A stretch of DNA of 64,000 bases from Acidobacteriota bacterium (GTDB lineage: Bacteria; Acidobacteriota; Terriglobia; Bryobacterales; Bryobacteraceae). Shown piece by piece: positions 43,822 to 51,459 of the stretch. The stretch lies in assembly GCA_026394055.1 (NCBI GenBank), contig JAPKYZ010000062.1:1-64000 (forward strand), written 5' to 3'. Numbering within the stretch: the first letter of the stretch is position 1; each line of letters opens with the position of its first letter. A program made the translations under genes and the position numbers. The notes beneath the pieces were generated by a model, which did not search any database, was not told the DNA's origin, and was given only the letters and a program-made list of their open reading frames with translations.

Positions 43822-43907
43822 AGACCGCTCCCTTACGGTCGCGGCTCGGTTGCGTTGGTGCCGATCGAACGGTTGTTCGACTGAGCCGCGCGTGTCAGAA
43901 AGCGGTC
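43822..43907. repeat. palindromic intergenic repeat, best-preserved copy
   Basis: The left arm AGACCGCTCCCTTACGGTCG plus CGGCTC (43822-43847) and the right arm GAGCCGCGCGTGTCAGAAAG plus CGGTC (43883-43907) form a 25-bp near-palindrome around a 35-base loop. Relative to 9787 the unit is inverted. It lies immediately upstream of the first glycosyltransferase gene, so it may influence that operon's leader. Confidence 0.8.
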
Positions 43908-43924
43908 CGATCGGCCCGGCAGCA

Positions 43925-44821
43925 ATGAGGGTAGCGCTCGATGGCGCGCCGCTGGGGTTGGTGGCGGGCGGACTGCGGCGCTATGTGGAAGAGCTGACCA
44001 CGGCGCTGCGGGCGGAGTTTCCGGCGGATCAGTTTGAGCCGCTGACCCCGTCGGGCGGGCGGTGGTGGTTGAACGGGGTCTGGAAGCATCCTTTTGATGT
44101 CTTCCACGGCACCAATTTCGAGGTGCCGGTGTTGCCGCTGCGGCCGGCGGTGGTGACCGTGCATGATCTGGCGCCGTGGCGCTATCCGGCCAACAATCCG
44201 CGGGTGCGGCAGCGGACGCCGTGGCTGCTGCGGCTGCGGCTGGCGCGATTTGTGATCACCCCCAGCGAGGCCGTCCGCCGGGAAGTGATCGGGGAGTTTG
44301 GCTTGCCGGCGGACCGGGTGGTGGCGACACCGCTGGCGGCGCCAGAGTGGATGCGGCCGCCCCGTGAGGCACCGGACGTGGGGCCGCCGTTTTTTCTCTA
44401 CGTGGGTGATGACATTCCGCGCAAAAACGTCCAGTTGATCCGGGACGCGGCGGCGGCGCTGGGAGTCGAGTTGCGGGAGACGCGGGGCCGGGTGCCGGAT
44501 CGGGAGTTGCCCGCGCTTTACGCAGCGGCGGCGGCGGTGCTCTATCCGTCTCACTATGAAGGCTTTGGATTGCCGGTGCTGGAGGCGATGCAATGCGGCG
44601 GAGCCGTCATCACCTCGCGCGACCCGGCGCTGATGGAAACCGGAGGGGAGGCAACGTTGGCGGTGGAACCAGACGGTTGGGTGGAGGCGATGCGAGCACT
44701 GCTAGAACAGCCGGAGCGGCGGCGGACGCTTCAAAAGAAGGCGCTCGATCGCGCCCAGACATTCTCCTGGGCACGTACGGCCCGAGCCACGTACGATATT
44801 TATATTGCCGCGCTTCGTTAA
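43925..44821 (+). CDS. GT4-type glycosyltransferase (first of the cluster)
   Basis: 298 aa from ATG 43925. The GT-B fold C-terminal half has LYVGDDIPRKNVQLIRDAA, then PSHYEGFGLPVLEAMQCGGA, the GT4 E-x7-E donor-binding motif. The N-terminal half (APLGLVAGGLRRYVEELTTA, HGTNFEVPVLPLRPAVVTVH) resembles mannosyl/hexosyl-transferases that begin with GG-x-x-RY. It opens a tightly packed operon (17-base overlap with the next gene) devoted to a surface glycan. The sugar is unknown. Confidence 0.87.
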   Translation: MRVALDGAPLGLVAGGLRRYVEELTTALRAEFPADQFEPLTPSGGRWWLNGVWKHPFDVFHGTNFEVPVLPLRPAVVTVHDLAPWRYPANNPRVRQRTPWLLRLRLARFVITPSEAVRREVIGEFGLPADRVVATPLAAPEWMRPPREAPDVGPPFFLYVGDDIPRKNVQLIRDAAAALGVELRETRGRVPDRELPALYAAAAAVLYPSHYEGFGLPVLEAMQCGGAVITSRDPALMETGGEATLAVEPDGWVEAMRALLEQPERRRTLQKKALDRAQTFSWARTARATYDIYIAALR

Positions 44822-45911
44822 AAAGGCTCTCGTCCTCTGCCCTGAATCTCCCTTTCCTATGCATGGGGGCGGGCCGCTGCGGACGGCCTCGATTCTGGAG
44901 TACCTGCGTAAGCGCGATTTTGCGGTCGATCTGATCCTGTTCAACGCGCCCTCGGAACCGCCCGGGTTCGAGGACGTGCTGTCGATTAACCTGCCCAAAC
45001 ATTCCAAGTCTTTCCCCGCCCGCCTGGTGCGAAATGCGATTCGATTTATCCGGCAAGTGCCGCCCTTAGTGGACCGCTTTTCCGGGTATGAAAAGCTGAT
45101 CGCCAAATGGCTGGAAGGGCGCACCTACGACGTCGCCGTGGTGGAGCATTTTTGGGTGGCCCCCTACGTCGACCTGCTGCGCCGGCACGCGGTTCGAGTT
45201 GTCTGCAACCTGCACAACGTAGAGAGCGTCTGGCTTAAAGGGATGCACCTGCCGTTTGTATCCGCCGCCCGGCGGCTGGAGCACAAGCTGCTGCCCATGT
45301 TCGATACGGTGCTGGTGACCTCCAAAGACGACGCCGCCCGCATCCCGGTGCCTTCGGTGATCTATCCGAATGCGATTCCCTACCGGGAGAAGCCCATACG
45401 GCCCCCGGTGGCGGCGGGTCAGCCGCGGATCGCAATGTCGGCCAACTTTGAGTTCGCGCCCAACTCCCAAGGGGCGCAGTGGTTCGCCCGGAAAGTTTGG
45501 CCCATGTTGAACCATATCCCTTGGAAGCTGATCGGCCGATATAGCGAACAAATGTCTTTGGGCGTGCCGACCGGGCAGGTGGAAGATGCGCTTCCTGAGT
45601 TGGCGCGGGTGGATGTGGCGATTGTGCCGCTGCTGGCCGGATCCGGCACGCGGTTGAAGATTCTGGAGGCGTGGGCGGCGGGAACGCCAGTCGTTTCCAC
45701 CACCATCGGGTGCGAGGGTTTAGGCGTCACCAGCGGCGTGGAATTGCTGATCGGCGATTCGCCGGAGGAGTTTGCGGACGCGGTGGAACGGTTGCTCGAA
45801 AGCAAACATTTGCGTGCGGCTCTGGCGATCATGGGCCGGCGCCGGTATGAGGAAGAGTTTACCTGGCCCAAAGCCTGGGAGAAGTTGGACGAAGCCCGTG
45901 CACTATACTGA
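44805..45911 (+). CDS. GT4-type glycosyltransferase (second of the cluster)
   Basis: 368 aa from a TTG overlapping the previous gene. The N-terminus LVLCPESPFPMHGGGPLRTA is the GT-B acceptor-site loop. The donor region reads ELARVDVAIVPLLAGSGTRL followed by KILEAWAAGTPVVSTTIGCE, a form of the GT4 motif found in proteins annotated as PEP-CTERM/exosortase-linked and related sugar transferases. No signal or membrane segment. Substrate unknown; its role follows from the operon. Confidence 0.87.
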   Translation: MPRFVKKALVLCPESPFPMHGGGPLRTASILEYLRKRDFAVDLILFNAPSEPPGFEDVLSINLPKHSKSFPARLVRNAIRFIRQVPPLVDRFSGYEKLIAKWLEGRTYDVAVVEHFWVAPYVDLLRRHAVRVVCNLHNVESVWLKGMHLPFVSAARRLEHKLLPMFDTVLVTSKDDAARIPVPSVIYPNAIPYREKPIRPPVAAGQPRIAMSANFEFAPNSQGAQWFARKVWPMLNHIPWKLIGRYSEQMSLGVPTGQVEDALPELARVDVAIVPLLAGSGTRLKILEAWAAGTPVVSTTIGCEGLGVTSGVELLIGDSPEEFADAVERLLESKHLRAALAIMGRRRYEEEFTWPKAWEKLDEARALY

Positions 45912-45921
45912 GAACAACGTC

Positions 45922-47082
45922 ATGCGGATTGCGGTGGACGCGCACGCTATCGGGCGCAAGTTAACGGGAAACGAAACCTACATCCGGAATATTATCCGTG
46001 AGTTGGCGCGTACCGACGAGGAATCGGAATACCTGGCGTTCTTCTCCGCCGAAGGGGCCGAACGCCACATCCCAAAGCGTTTTGCGACCCGCCAGGTCTC
46101 AAACAACCCCTTTGTCCGCCTGGGCTACCAGTTGCCCCGTGAGCTTTCCCGCCTGAAACCGGACTTGGTGCACGTGCAGTACACCGCTCCGCTGGTGTGC
46201 CCCGTGCCGGTGGTGGCCGTGGTCCACGACATCAGTTATCTGGACCATCCCGAATTCTTTCCCAAGTCCCGCGCGTTGCAGTTGAAGGTGACCGTTGCAC
46301 GGACGGTGAAGATGGCCGCGCGGATTCTGACGTTAAGCGATTACTCCCGCAAAGCAATCCTCCGGGCCTACGGCATCAGTGATGAGCTCGTCCATGTCAT
46401 TCCGCTGGGCGTGGACCCCTGCTTCCGCCCGATGTCGCGGGTGGCGGCGGTGAGCGGCGTGCGGGCCTCCTGCGGCATTACGGCGCCCTATGTGTTGACC
46501 GTGGGCGATTTGCAGCCCCGGAAAAATCAAGTAGGTCTGGTCAAGGCTTTTGCGGAACTGCTGAAGGATCAGCCGAACCTGCCGCACCATCTGGTGCTGG
46601 TGGGCAAGGAGACCTGGCACGGGCAGGAAGTGCGGGAGGCGGCCCGCAAGTCCGGTGTCGCGGATCGCATCCACTTCACTGGCTTCGTCACCGATGAGCA
46701 GTTGCGGGAGCTCTACTGCGGCTGCGACCTGTTTGTCTTCCCGTCTTTCTACGAAGGCTTCGGCCTGCCGGTGCTGGAGGCGATGGCCTGCGGACGCGCG
46801 GTGGCTTCGTCGAACGCGACGTCGTTGCCCGAGGTAGCGGACTCATCCGCATTGCTGTTCGATCCGATGTCGATCCCGGAGATGGTGCGGGCGATGAGGG
46901 ATCTGCTGGTGGATCCAGAATTGCGGGCGCGCATGGAGCGGCTGGGCTTGCAGAATGCGGCCCGGTTCAGCTGGGAGCGGGCGGCCCGGGACACGCATGC
47001 GGTGTATCAATTGGTGGCCGGACGCCGCAGAGCGGCAGCGGCGGGTGTTCCCGCGCGTTCCTCTTTGGTGCGCCGGCCGTGA
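45922..47082 (+). CDS. GT4-type glycosyltransferase (third of the cluster)
   Basis: 386 aa from ATG 45922, ten bases after the previous stop; a GTG at 45898 would overlap it. It begins RIAVDAHAIGRKLTGNETYI, contains VVHDISYLDHPEFFPKSRAL, and ends the catalytic domain with LFVFPSFYEGFGLPVLEAMA (E-x7-E). Such enzymes with an N-terminal IGRKLTGNETY are common in mannan, capsule and LPS-core synthesis. Its last four bases overlap the DUF3108 gene start. Confidence 0.9.
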   Translation: MRIAVDAHAIGRKLTGNETYIRNIIRELARTDEESEYLAFFSAEGAERHIPKRFATRQVSNNPFVRLGYQLPRELSRLKPDLVHVQYTAPLVCPVPVVAVVHDISYLDHPEFFPKSRALQLKVTVARTVKMAARILTLSDYSRKAILRAYGISDELVHVIPLGVDPCFRPMSRVAAVSGVRASCGITAPYVLTVGDLQPRKNQVGLVKAFAELLKDQPNLPHHLVLVGKETWHGQEVREAARKSGVADRIHFTGFVTDEQLRELYCGCDLFVFPSFYEGFGLPVLEAMACGRAVASSNATSLPEVADSSALLFDPMSIPEMVRAMRDLLVDPELRARMERLGLQNAARFSWERAARDTHAVYQLVAGRRRAAAAGVPARSSLVRRP

Positions 47083-47706
47083 AAATGCTCTGGGCGTTGG
47101 TTGCGCTGGGCACAACGGCCCTGGCTGACGAAAGCCTCCGTTACGCCATCAACTGGCCCAGCGGGTTGAGCCTGGGTGAGGCGCAGCTGGAATCGAAGGC
47201 CGTGGCCTCGGGCAAAGACGCGCCCTCACGCCTCGAGTACCGGTTCTTTCTTGATGCCTCCGTGCCCGGGTATTCCGTCGCGGACCGGCTACGGTCGCTG
47301 GTCTCTGACCGGCTGTGCTCCATTGAATTCGAAAAAACCATCCAGCACGGCCTGCGCAAGAGCACCGAAAAGATCACCTTCAAGCCGGAGGCGGGCGTCG
47401 CCACGCGGCAGACGGTGGGCGGCGGCCAGGGCGATATCCCGATTTCGGGCTGTGCTCACGATGCGCTGGCGTACCTCGACCATCTTGTTTGGCGCTCCCT
47501 ATCAGATCAGCGTGCAGTTTTCCGGCACCGAAGAAGTCCGCGTGAACGACCAGCGCATTCCCACCGACCGGTTGGAGGCTCGCCTAAAGGGCCCGGCTTC
47601 GCAATCGAAGTTTGAGCTGTTCTTCGCCCGCGATGCGGCGCGAAGATTGGTGAAGGTGCGAGTACCGCTGCCCCTGGGATCATTCAGTATGGAGTTGGCC
47701 GAGTAA
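47079..47706 (+). pseudogene. DUF3108-family exported protein, interrupted by frameshift
   Basis: The reading frame opened at GTG 47079 encodes an N-terminal signal (MKMLWALVALGTTALADES), then SLRYAINWPSGLSLGEAQLE and GDIPISGCAHDALAYLDHL, typical DUF3108 sequence, and then loses sense near 47489. The +1 frame continues with FGAPYQISVQFSGTEEVRVN and FELFFARDAARRLVKVRVPL, ending TAA at 47706. Family members keep about 15-20 residues between these halves; they are missing here, so a short out-of-frame deletion explains the break. It is non-functional as written, unless the sequence has an error. Confidence 0.7.
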
Positions 47707-47714
47707 CCCCCCAC

Positions 47715-49739
47715 ATGCGCCTGGCGTTCTTTTCCCCGCTGCCTCCCTCAAAAAGCGGGATTGCTGACTACTCTGCTGCGTTGTTGGGTCCTTTGGCCAA
47801 GCAGGCCAGGGTGGACATCTTTCGCGAGGCTCCGCCCCAGTTTGACCCTTCGCCCTACGACGGCATCGTCTATCAGCTGGGCAACAATCCGGACCACAGC
47901 TTTGTCTACGACTACGCTCTGAAGTATCCCGGCACTGTGGTGATGCATGAGGCAAATCTCCACCACCTGATCGCCTACCGCACCATCGGCGCCGACAACT
48001 GGGATGCCTACCTAAACGAAGTGGCCTTTGACGGCGGCGAAAAGGCGCGCCGGTTCGGTGAGCGGGTGCGGAAGCTGGAAGTAGGCCCAGACTACGAGGG
48101 CGTGCCGATGCTGCGGCGCGTACTCGCCGCCTCAACCGGAGCCATCGCGCACAGCCGATTTGTGGCGAGTCAACTGGCGGACAATGGCTTCACCGGACGC
48201 ACGGCAGTAATCCCGCATGGCGTCTGGCTGCCTGAGATTGACCGGCTGGGCTATCGCCACAAGCTGGGCGTGGACCTGAAGGCGCCCCTCATCGGCACTT
48301 TTGGCCACTTGAAGCCCTACAAGCGCATTGCCGAATCGCTCCGCGCGTTCCGGCGCCTAGTGCAGCTGATCCCCGATGCCAAGTTCATCCTGGTGGGTGA
48401 GCCGCACCCGGAATTGCGCCTGGACGATCTGGTGGTGCGGCTGGGCCTCGAAGCACACGTGCGCCACATCGGCTACGCACCGATTGACGACTTTACCGGC
48501 TATCTGGCGGCGTGCGACATCGTGCTGAATTTGCGCTATCCCACCGTGGGCGAAACCTCGGGCACCCTGCACCGCTCCTTGGGGCTGGGCCGCGCGGTGC
48601 TGGTGAGCGATGTCGGCGCGTTCAGCGAGTATCCGGATTCCATCTGCATGAAGGTGCCGGTGGGCCCGGGCGAAGAAGATCTGATTTTTGAGTATCTGAA
48701 CCTGCTGTACTCTCAGCCGTCGCTCGCGCGCGGCATGGGGGAGCGGGCCCGGGCTTGGGTGGAGCGTGAATGTCCGTGGGACGTGGTGGCGGGGCGTTAT
48801 CTCGGGTTCCTGCAGGGCGACTCGCGAGATGAGTTTGTCGTGGGAGCTGAGCCCGCCGTCAGTGGAGACCCGGGCGGGACTGAAGTCCCGCTGCAGGCTG
48901 AAGCCTACGCCACCACGTTGAATGCGCCACCCGCCGAGTTCACCGCCGAGCCTGTGCCAGTGAGCGCCATCACCACTTGGACCAATCCGCAGCCGGAGGT
49001 GGCCGCCTACGTGGACACGCATCTCACCCGCTTTCAGCGCACGCTCGAACTGACGCCGCCCGGTGGTCCGGACGACCATGTGCTGGAAATGGGCGCCTAC
49101 ATGATGATCACGGCGACGCTGAAGTATCAGCTAGGCTACGGCCACGTGCGCGGCTGTTATTACGGCACCCCGGGGCACATCGACGTGAAGACGATCGAGG
49201 CCGAAGATGGCCGTAGCTTCACCTGCGAGATCGACCATTTCGATGCCGAAAAGCACGTCTTCCCTTACCCGGACAACCACTTTGCCACCGTGCTGTGCTG
49301 CGAGCTGATCGAGCATCTGCCCAATGACCCGATGCACACCATGTCCGAGATCAACCGCGTGCTGCGGCCGGGCGGGCATCTGGTGCTCACCACGCCCAAC
49401 ATCGCCTCGCTACGCTCGATTGCCGCCATGCTGAACGGCTATCACCCGGCGCTCTTCCCCGCCTATCTGCACCCGGCGGCGATTGCCAAGGGCGAGTCAC
49501 GGCATCATCGCGAGTACACGGCCAAAGAGGTCTACCTGCTGTTCCATTACGCCGGGTTCGACATCACCAAGATCGACTCCGGCCCATTCAAAGAGCAGCC
49601 GCGGCCGGAGCTGGCCTGGGTGACGCATCTGCTGGAGCAGTACGGCTTCCCGCAAGACCTGCGGGGCGAGGGCGTCTACTGCGTCGGCAAGAAGGCCGGC
49701 CCGGTGCGGGACCGTTACCCCGACTGGCTCTACTCATGA
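47715..49739 (+). CDS. bifunctional glycosyltransferase-methyltransferase
   Basis: 674 aa. Residues 1-380 are a GT-B glycosyltransferase (LAFFSPLPPSKSGIADYSAA; TFGHLKPYKRIAESL; and the donor site PTVGETSGTLHRSLGLGRAV). Residues about 430-674 are a SAM-dependent methyltransferase (HVLEMGAYMMITATLKYQLG, PDNHFATVLCCELIEHLPND, RVLRPGGHLVLTTPNIASLR). They are joined by a linker of about 45 residues. Its middle, GDPGGTEVPLQAEAYATT, is encoded by a genomic palindromic repeat (48870-48915). It probably transfers and methylates a sugar. Followed by an ABC permease with an ATGA overlap. Confidence 0.88.
   Translation: MRLAFFSPLPPSKSGIADYSAALLGPLAKQARVDIFREAPPQFDPSPYDGIVYQLGNNPDHSFVYDYALKYPGTVVMHEANLHHLIAYRTIGADNWDAYLNEVAFDGGEKARRFGERVRKLEVGPDYEGVPMLRRVLAASTGAIAHSRFVASQLADNGFTGRTAVIPHGVWLPEIDRLGYRHKLGVDLKAPLIGTFGHLKPYKRIAESLRAFRRLVQLIPDAKFILVGEPHPELRLDDLVVRLGLEAHVRHIGYAPIDDFTGYLAACDIVLNLRYPTVGETSGTLHRSLGLGRAVLVSDVGAFSEYPDSICMKVPVGPGEEDLIFEYLNLLYSQPSLARGMGERARAWVERECPWDVVAGRYLGFLQGDSRDEFVVGAEPAVSGDPGGTEVPLQAEAYATTLNAPPAEFTAEPVPVSAITTWTNPQPEVAAYVDTHLTRFQRTLELTPPGGPDDHVLEMGAYMMITATLKYQLGYGHVRGCYYGTPGHIDVKTIEAEDGRSFTCEIDHFDAEKHVFPYPDNHFATVLCCELIEHLPNDPMHTMSEINRVLRPGGHLVLTTPNIASLRSIAAMLNGYHPALFPAYLHPAAIAKGESRHHREYTAKEVYLLFHYAGFDITKIDSGPFKEQPRPELAWVTHLLEQYGFPQDLRGEGVYCVGKKAGPVRDRYPDWLYS
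48870..48915 (+). repeat. palindromic repeat unit inside a coding region
   Basis: Bases 48870-48915 repeat, with two or three differences, the arm of the element at 37380-37510 (in the reverse orientation): CCGGGCGGGACTGAAGTCCC followed by the CTGCAGGCTGAAGCC palindrome. It is inserted in frame and forms the linker of the glycosyltransferase-methyltransferase fusion. Confidence 0.85.
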
Positions 49740-50605
49740 TCCCCGCGCCCGCACCCGTGCCCGCTCCCGCACCGCCCAGTTCCTTATCCTTGGCGGTAGC
49801 CGAGCCGGTGGTGTCGCGGTGGCTCAAACAGCTCTGGCCGCATCGCGGGCTAACCATCGCGCTCACCCGGCGCGACATTGAAGCCCGCTATCGCGGCAGC
49901 TTCGGCGGCGGCCTGTGGACCTTCCTGCATCCGCTGCTGCTGATGCTCACCTACTACTTCGTCTTCGGACTGGTGCTGCAATCGCGGTTTCCGGGGGACC
50001 CTTCGCGCGAAGGCTTCGTGCTCTACTTTCTGGCCGGGATGCTGCCGTGGCTTGCGATGTCAGAAACCTGGGGCCGCTCCCCAGCGCTCATCCCGGAGCA
50101 CGCCACGCTGATCAAGAAGGTGATCTTCCCAGTCGAGATTCTGCCGATGGTGCGGACGCTGGCGGCACTGGTGACGCAGGGGGCGGGCCTGGTGATCTTT
50201 CTCGCGCTGCTGCTGATCACCCGAGGCCACATCCCCGCTTCCGCGCTCTGGCTGCCAGTGCTGATCGTGCCGCAACTGATGCTCACCCTGGGCGTCAGCT
50301 ACATCCTGGCAGCGCTGGGTGCCTTTGTGCGTGACTTGGCGCAGATCATGGGCTTTCTGCTGACGCTGGTGTTCTTTCTGACACCGATCTGCTACCCCGA
50401 CGCTTCCCTGCCCGCGTTCGCGTTGCCGGTGCTGGGCAAGAACCCGGTCTACGTCCTGGTGCGCGGCTACCGGGCGGTGCTCCTCGAAGGCCACGCGCCG
50501 GAGTTCGCCGCGCTGTGGAAGCTGTGGCTGCTGTCAGCGGTGGTGTTGATCGCCGGCCGAAAGTGGTTCCACTCGCTGCGGCGGAGTTTTGCTGACCTGC
50601 TGTAG
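49736..50605 (+). CDS. ABC-2-type polysaccharide export permease (Wzm/TagG-like)
   Basis: 289 aa from ATG 49736, after a Pro/Ala-rich start (PAPAPVPAPAPP). The conserved entry sequence TRRDIEARYRGSFGGGLWTF, LHPLLLMLTYYFVFG and LPWLAMSETWGRS fit exporters of O-antigen, teichoic acid or capsule across the cytoplasmic membrane. Six hydrophobic segments. The matching ATPase (Wzt/TagH-like) is not the next gene; greB follows. It must be encoded elsewhere or be supplied by another ABC system. Last gene of the glycan operon. Confidence 0.88.
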   Translation: MIPAPAPVPAPAPPSSLSLAVAEPVVSRWLKQLWPHRGLTIALTRRDIEARYRGSFGGGLWTFLHPLLLMLTYYFVFGLVLQSRFPGDPSREGFVLYFLAGMLPWLAMSETWGRSPALIPEHATLIKKVIFPVEILPMVRTLAALVTQGAGLVIFLALLLITRGHIPASALWLPVLIVPQLMLTLGVSYILAALGAFVRDLAQIMGFLLTLVFFLTPICYPDASLPAFALPVLGKNPVYVLVRGYRAVLLEGHAPEFAALWKLWLLSAVVLIAGRKWFHSLRRSFADLL

Positions 50606-50680
50606 CGTTTGGTTGAGACTTGGCCGTTCATCCGGGTCCAACTGATCGAGGCAAAACCAATAAACTCGGATCAACTAGAA

Positions 50681-51304
50681 ATGCGAAAAGGGTTCACTAG
50701 AAAACCAACTCCGGACCCACCACTGCAAGGGCCGAATTACATTACTCCAGGGGGCCTGCAACGCCTCAAAGACGAGTACCAGTTCCTGAAGACCCGAGAA
50801 CGTCCGGCTGTCACGGAGGTGGTGTCGTGGGCGGCCAGCAACGGCGATCGCAGCGAAAACGCCGACTATCAGTACGGCAAGAGGCGGCTCCGCCAGATCG
50901 ATTCGCGGCTTCGCTTTCTGCTGAAGCGCATCGAAGCGGCGGAAGTGGTGGACCCGGAAGCTCCGAGAAAGGGCGTCGCGGCGACCAAGGCCTACTTTGG
51001 AGCCACTGTGCATTATGAAGATCACGAGGGAACGGAGCGAGTGGTGAGTATCGTTGGCGCCGACGAGGTTGATCTCGATCGCAGGCACATTAGTTGGGTC
51101 TCACCTCTGGGACGCGCGTTGATGAAGGCAGCAACGGGCGACGACGTCGATCTCCACGCACCGGGTGGTACGGTGCGCTTGACCGTGCTGGACGTTTGTT
51201 ACCAGCGCATTCTGGTAGAACCGTTCCGTATCCCACCTGGATCCGAAGCATTGGCGAAAGGGCGCCTCCCGCACCGGGGAAATTCACCGGAGGAGGGTTC
51301 GTGA
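50681..51304 (+). CDS. greB: transcription elongation factor GreB
   Basis: 207 aa from ATG 50681; an upstream frame would start in non-homologous sequence. GreB stimulates RNA cleavage by backtracked RNA polymerase. The N-terminal coiled coil carries the catalytic acidic tip ASNGDRSENADYQYGKRRLR, with RFLLKRIEAAEVVDPE, then the FKBP-like C-terminal domain IVGADEVDLDRRHISWVSPL. NYITPGGLQRLKDEYQFLKT is the usual lead-in. The last 25 residues (RIPPGSEALAKGRLPHRG) are not typical of GreB and may be a local extension. Confidence 0.92.
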   Translation: MRKGFTRKPTPDPPLQGPNYITPGGLQRLKDEYQFLKTRERPAVTEVVSWAASNGDRSENADYQYGKRRLRQIDSRLRFLLKRIEAAEVVDPEAPRKGVAATKAYFGATVHYEDHEGTERVVSIVGADEVDLDRRHISWVSPLGRALMKAATGDDVDLHAPGGTVRLTVLDVCYQRILVEPFRIPPGSEALAKGRLPHRGNSPEEGS

Positions 51305-51381
51305 CCCGCCAGAAGCGCATTCCCCCGATGGCGTCATCCAAACGGCCAGCTAGGCGAGTTCGAGTGCTTCGTCAACTGACA

Positions 51382-51401
51382 GCCCCCGACAACACGGGGG
51401 C
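51382..51401 (+). terminator. GC-rich hairpin after greB
   Basis: GCCCCC (51382-51387) and GGGGGC (51396-51401) form a 6-bp stem around an 8-base loop in the gap between greB and the CoA-ligase gene. No T-tract follows, so intrinsic termination is uncertain. Confidence 0.3.
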
Positions 51402-51459
51402 CGGGCTCTAGCTTGGCGTCGGTGTGTCATGCACCCCATTTACGCCATCATGGAGATAG

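Noticed and set aside
45772..45921. upstream extension of the third glycosyltransferase
   Set aside because: It would overlap the preceding gene by about 140 bases with unrelated residues; ATG 45922 begins the family sequence directly.
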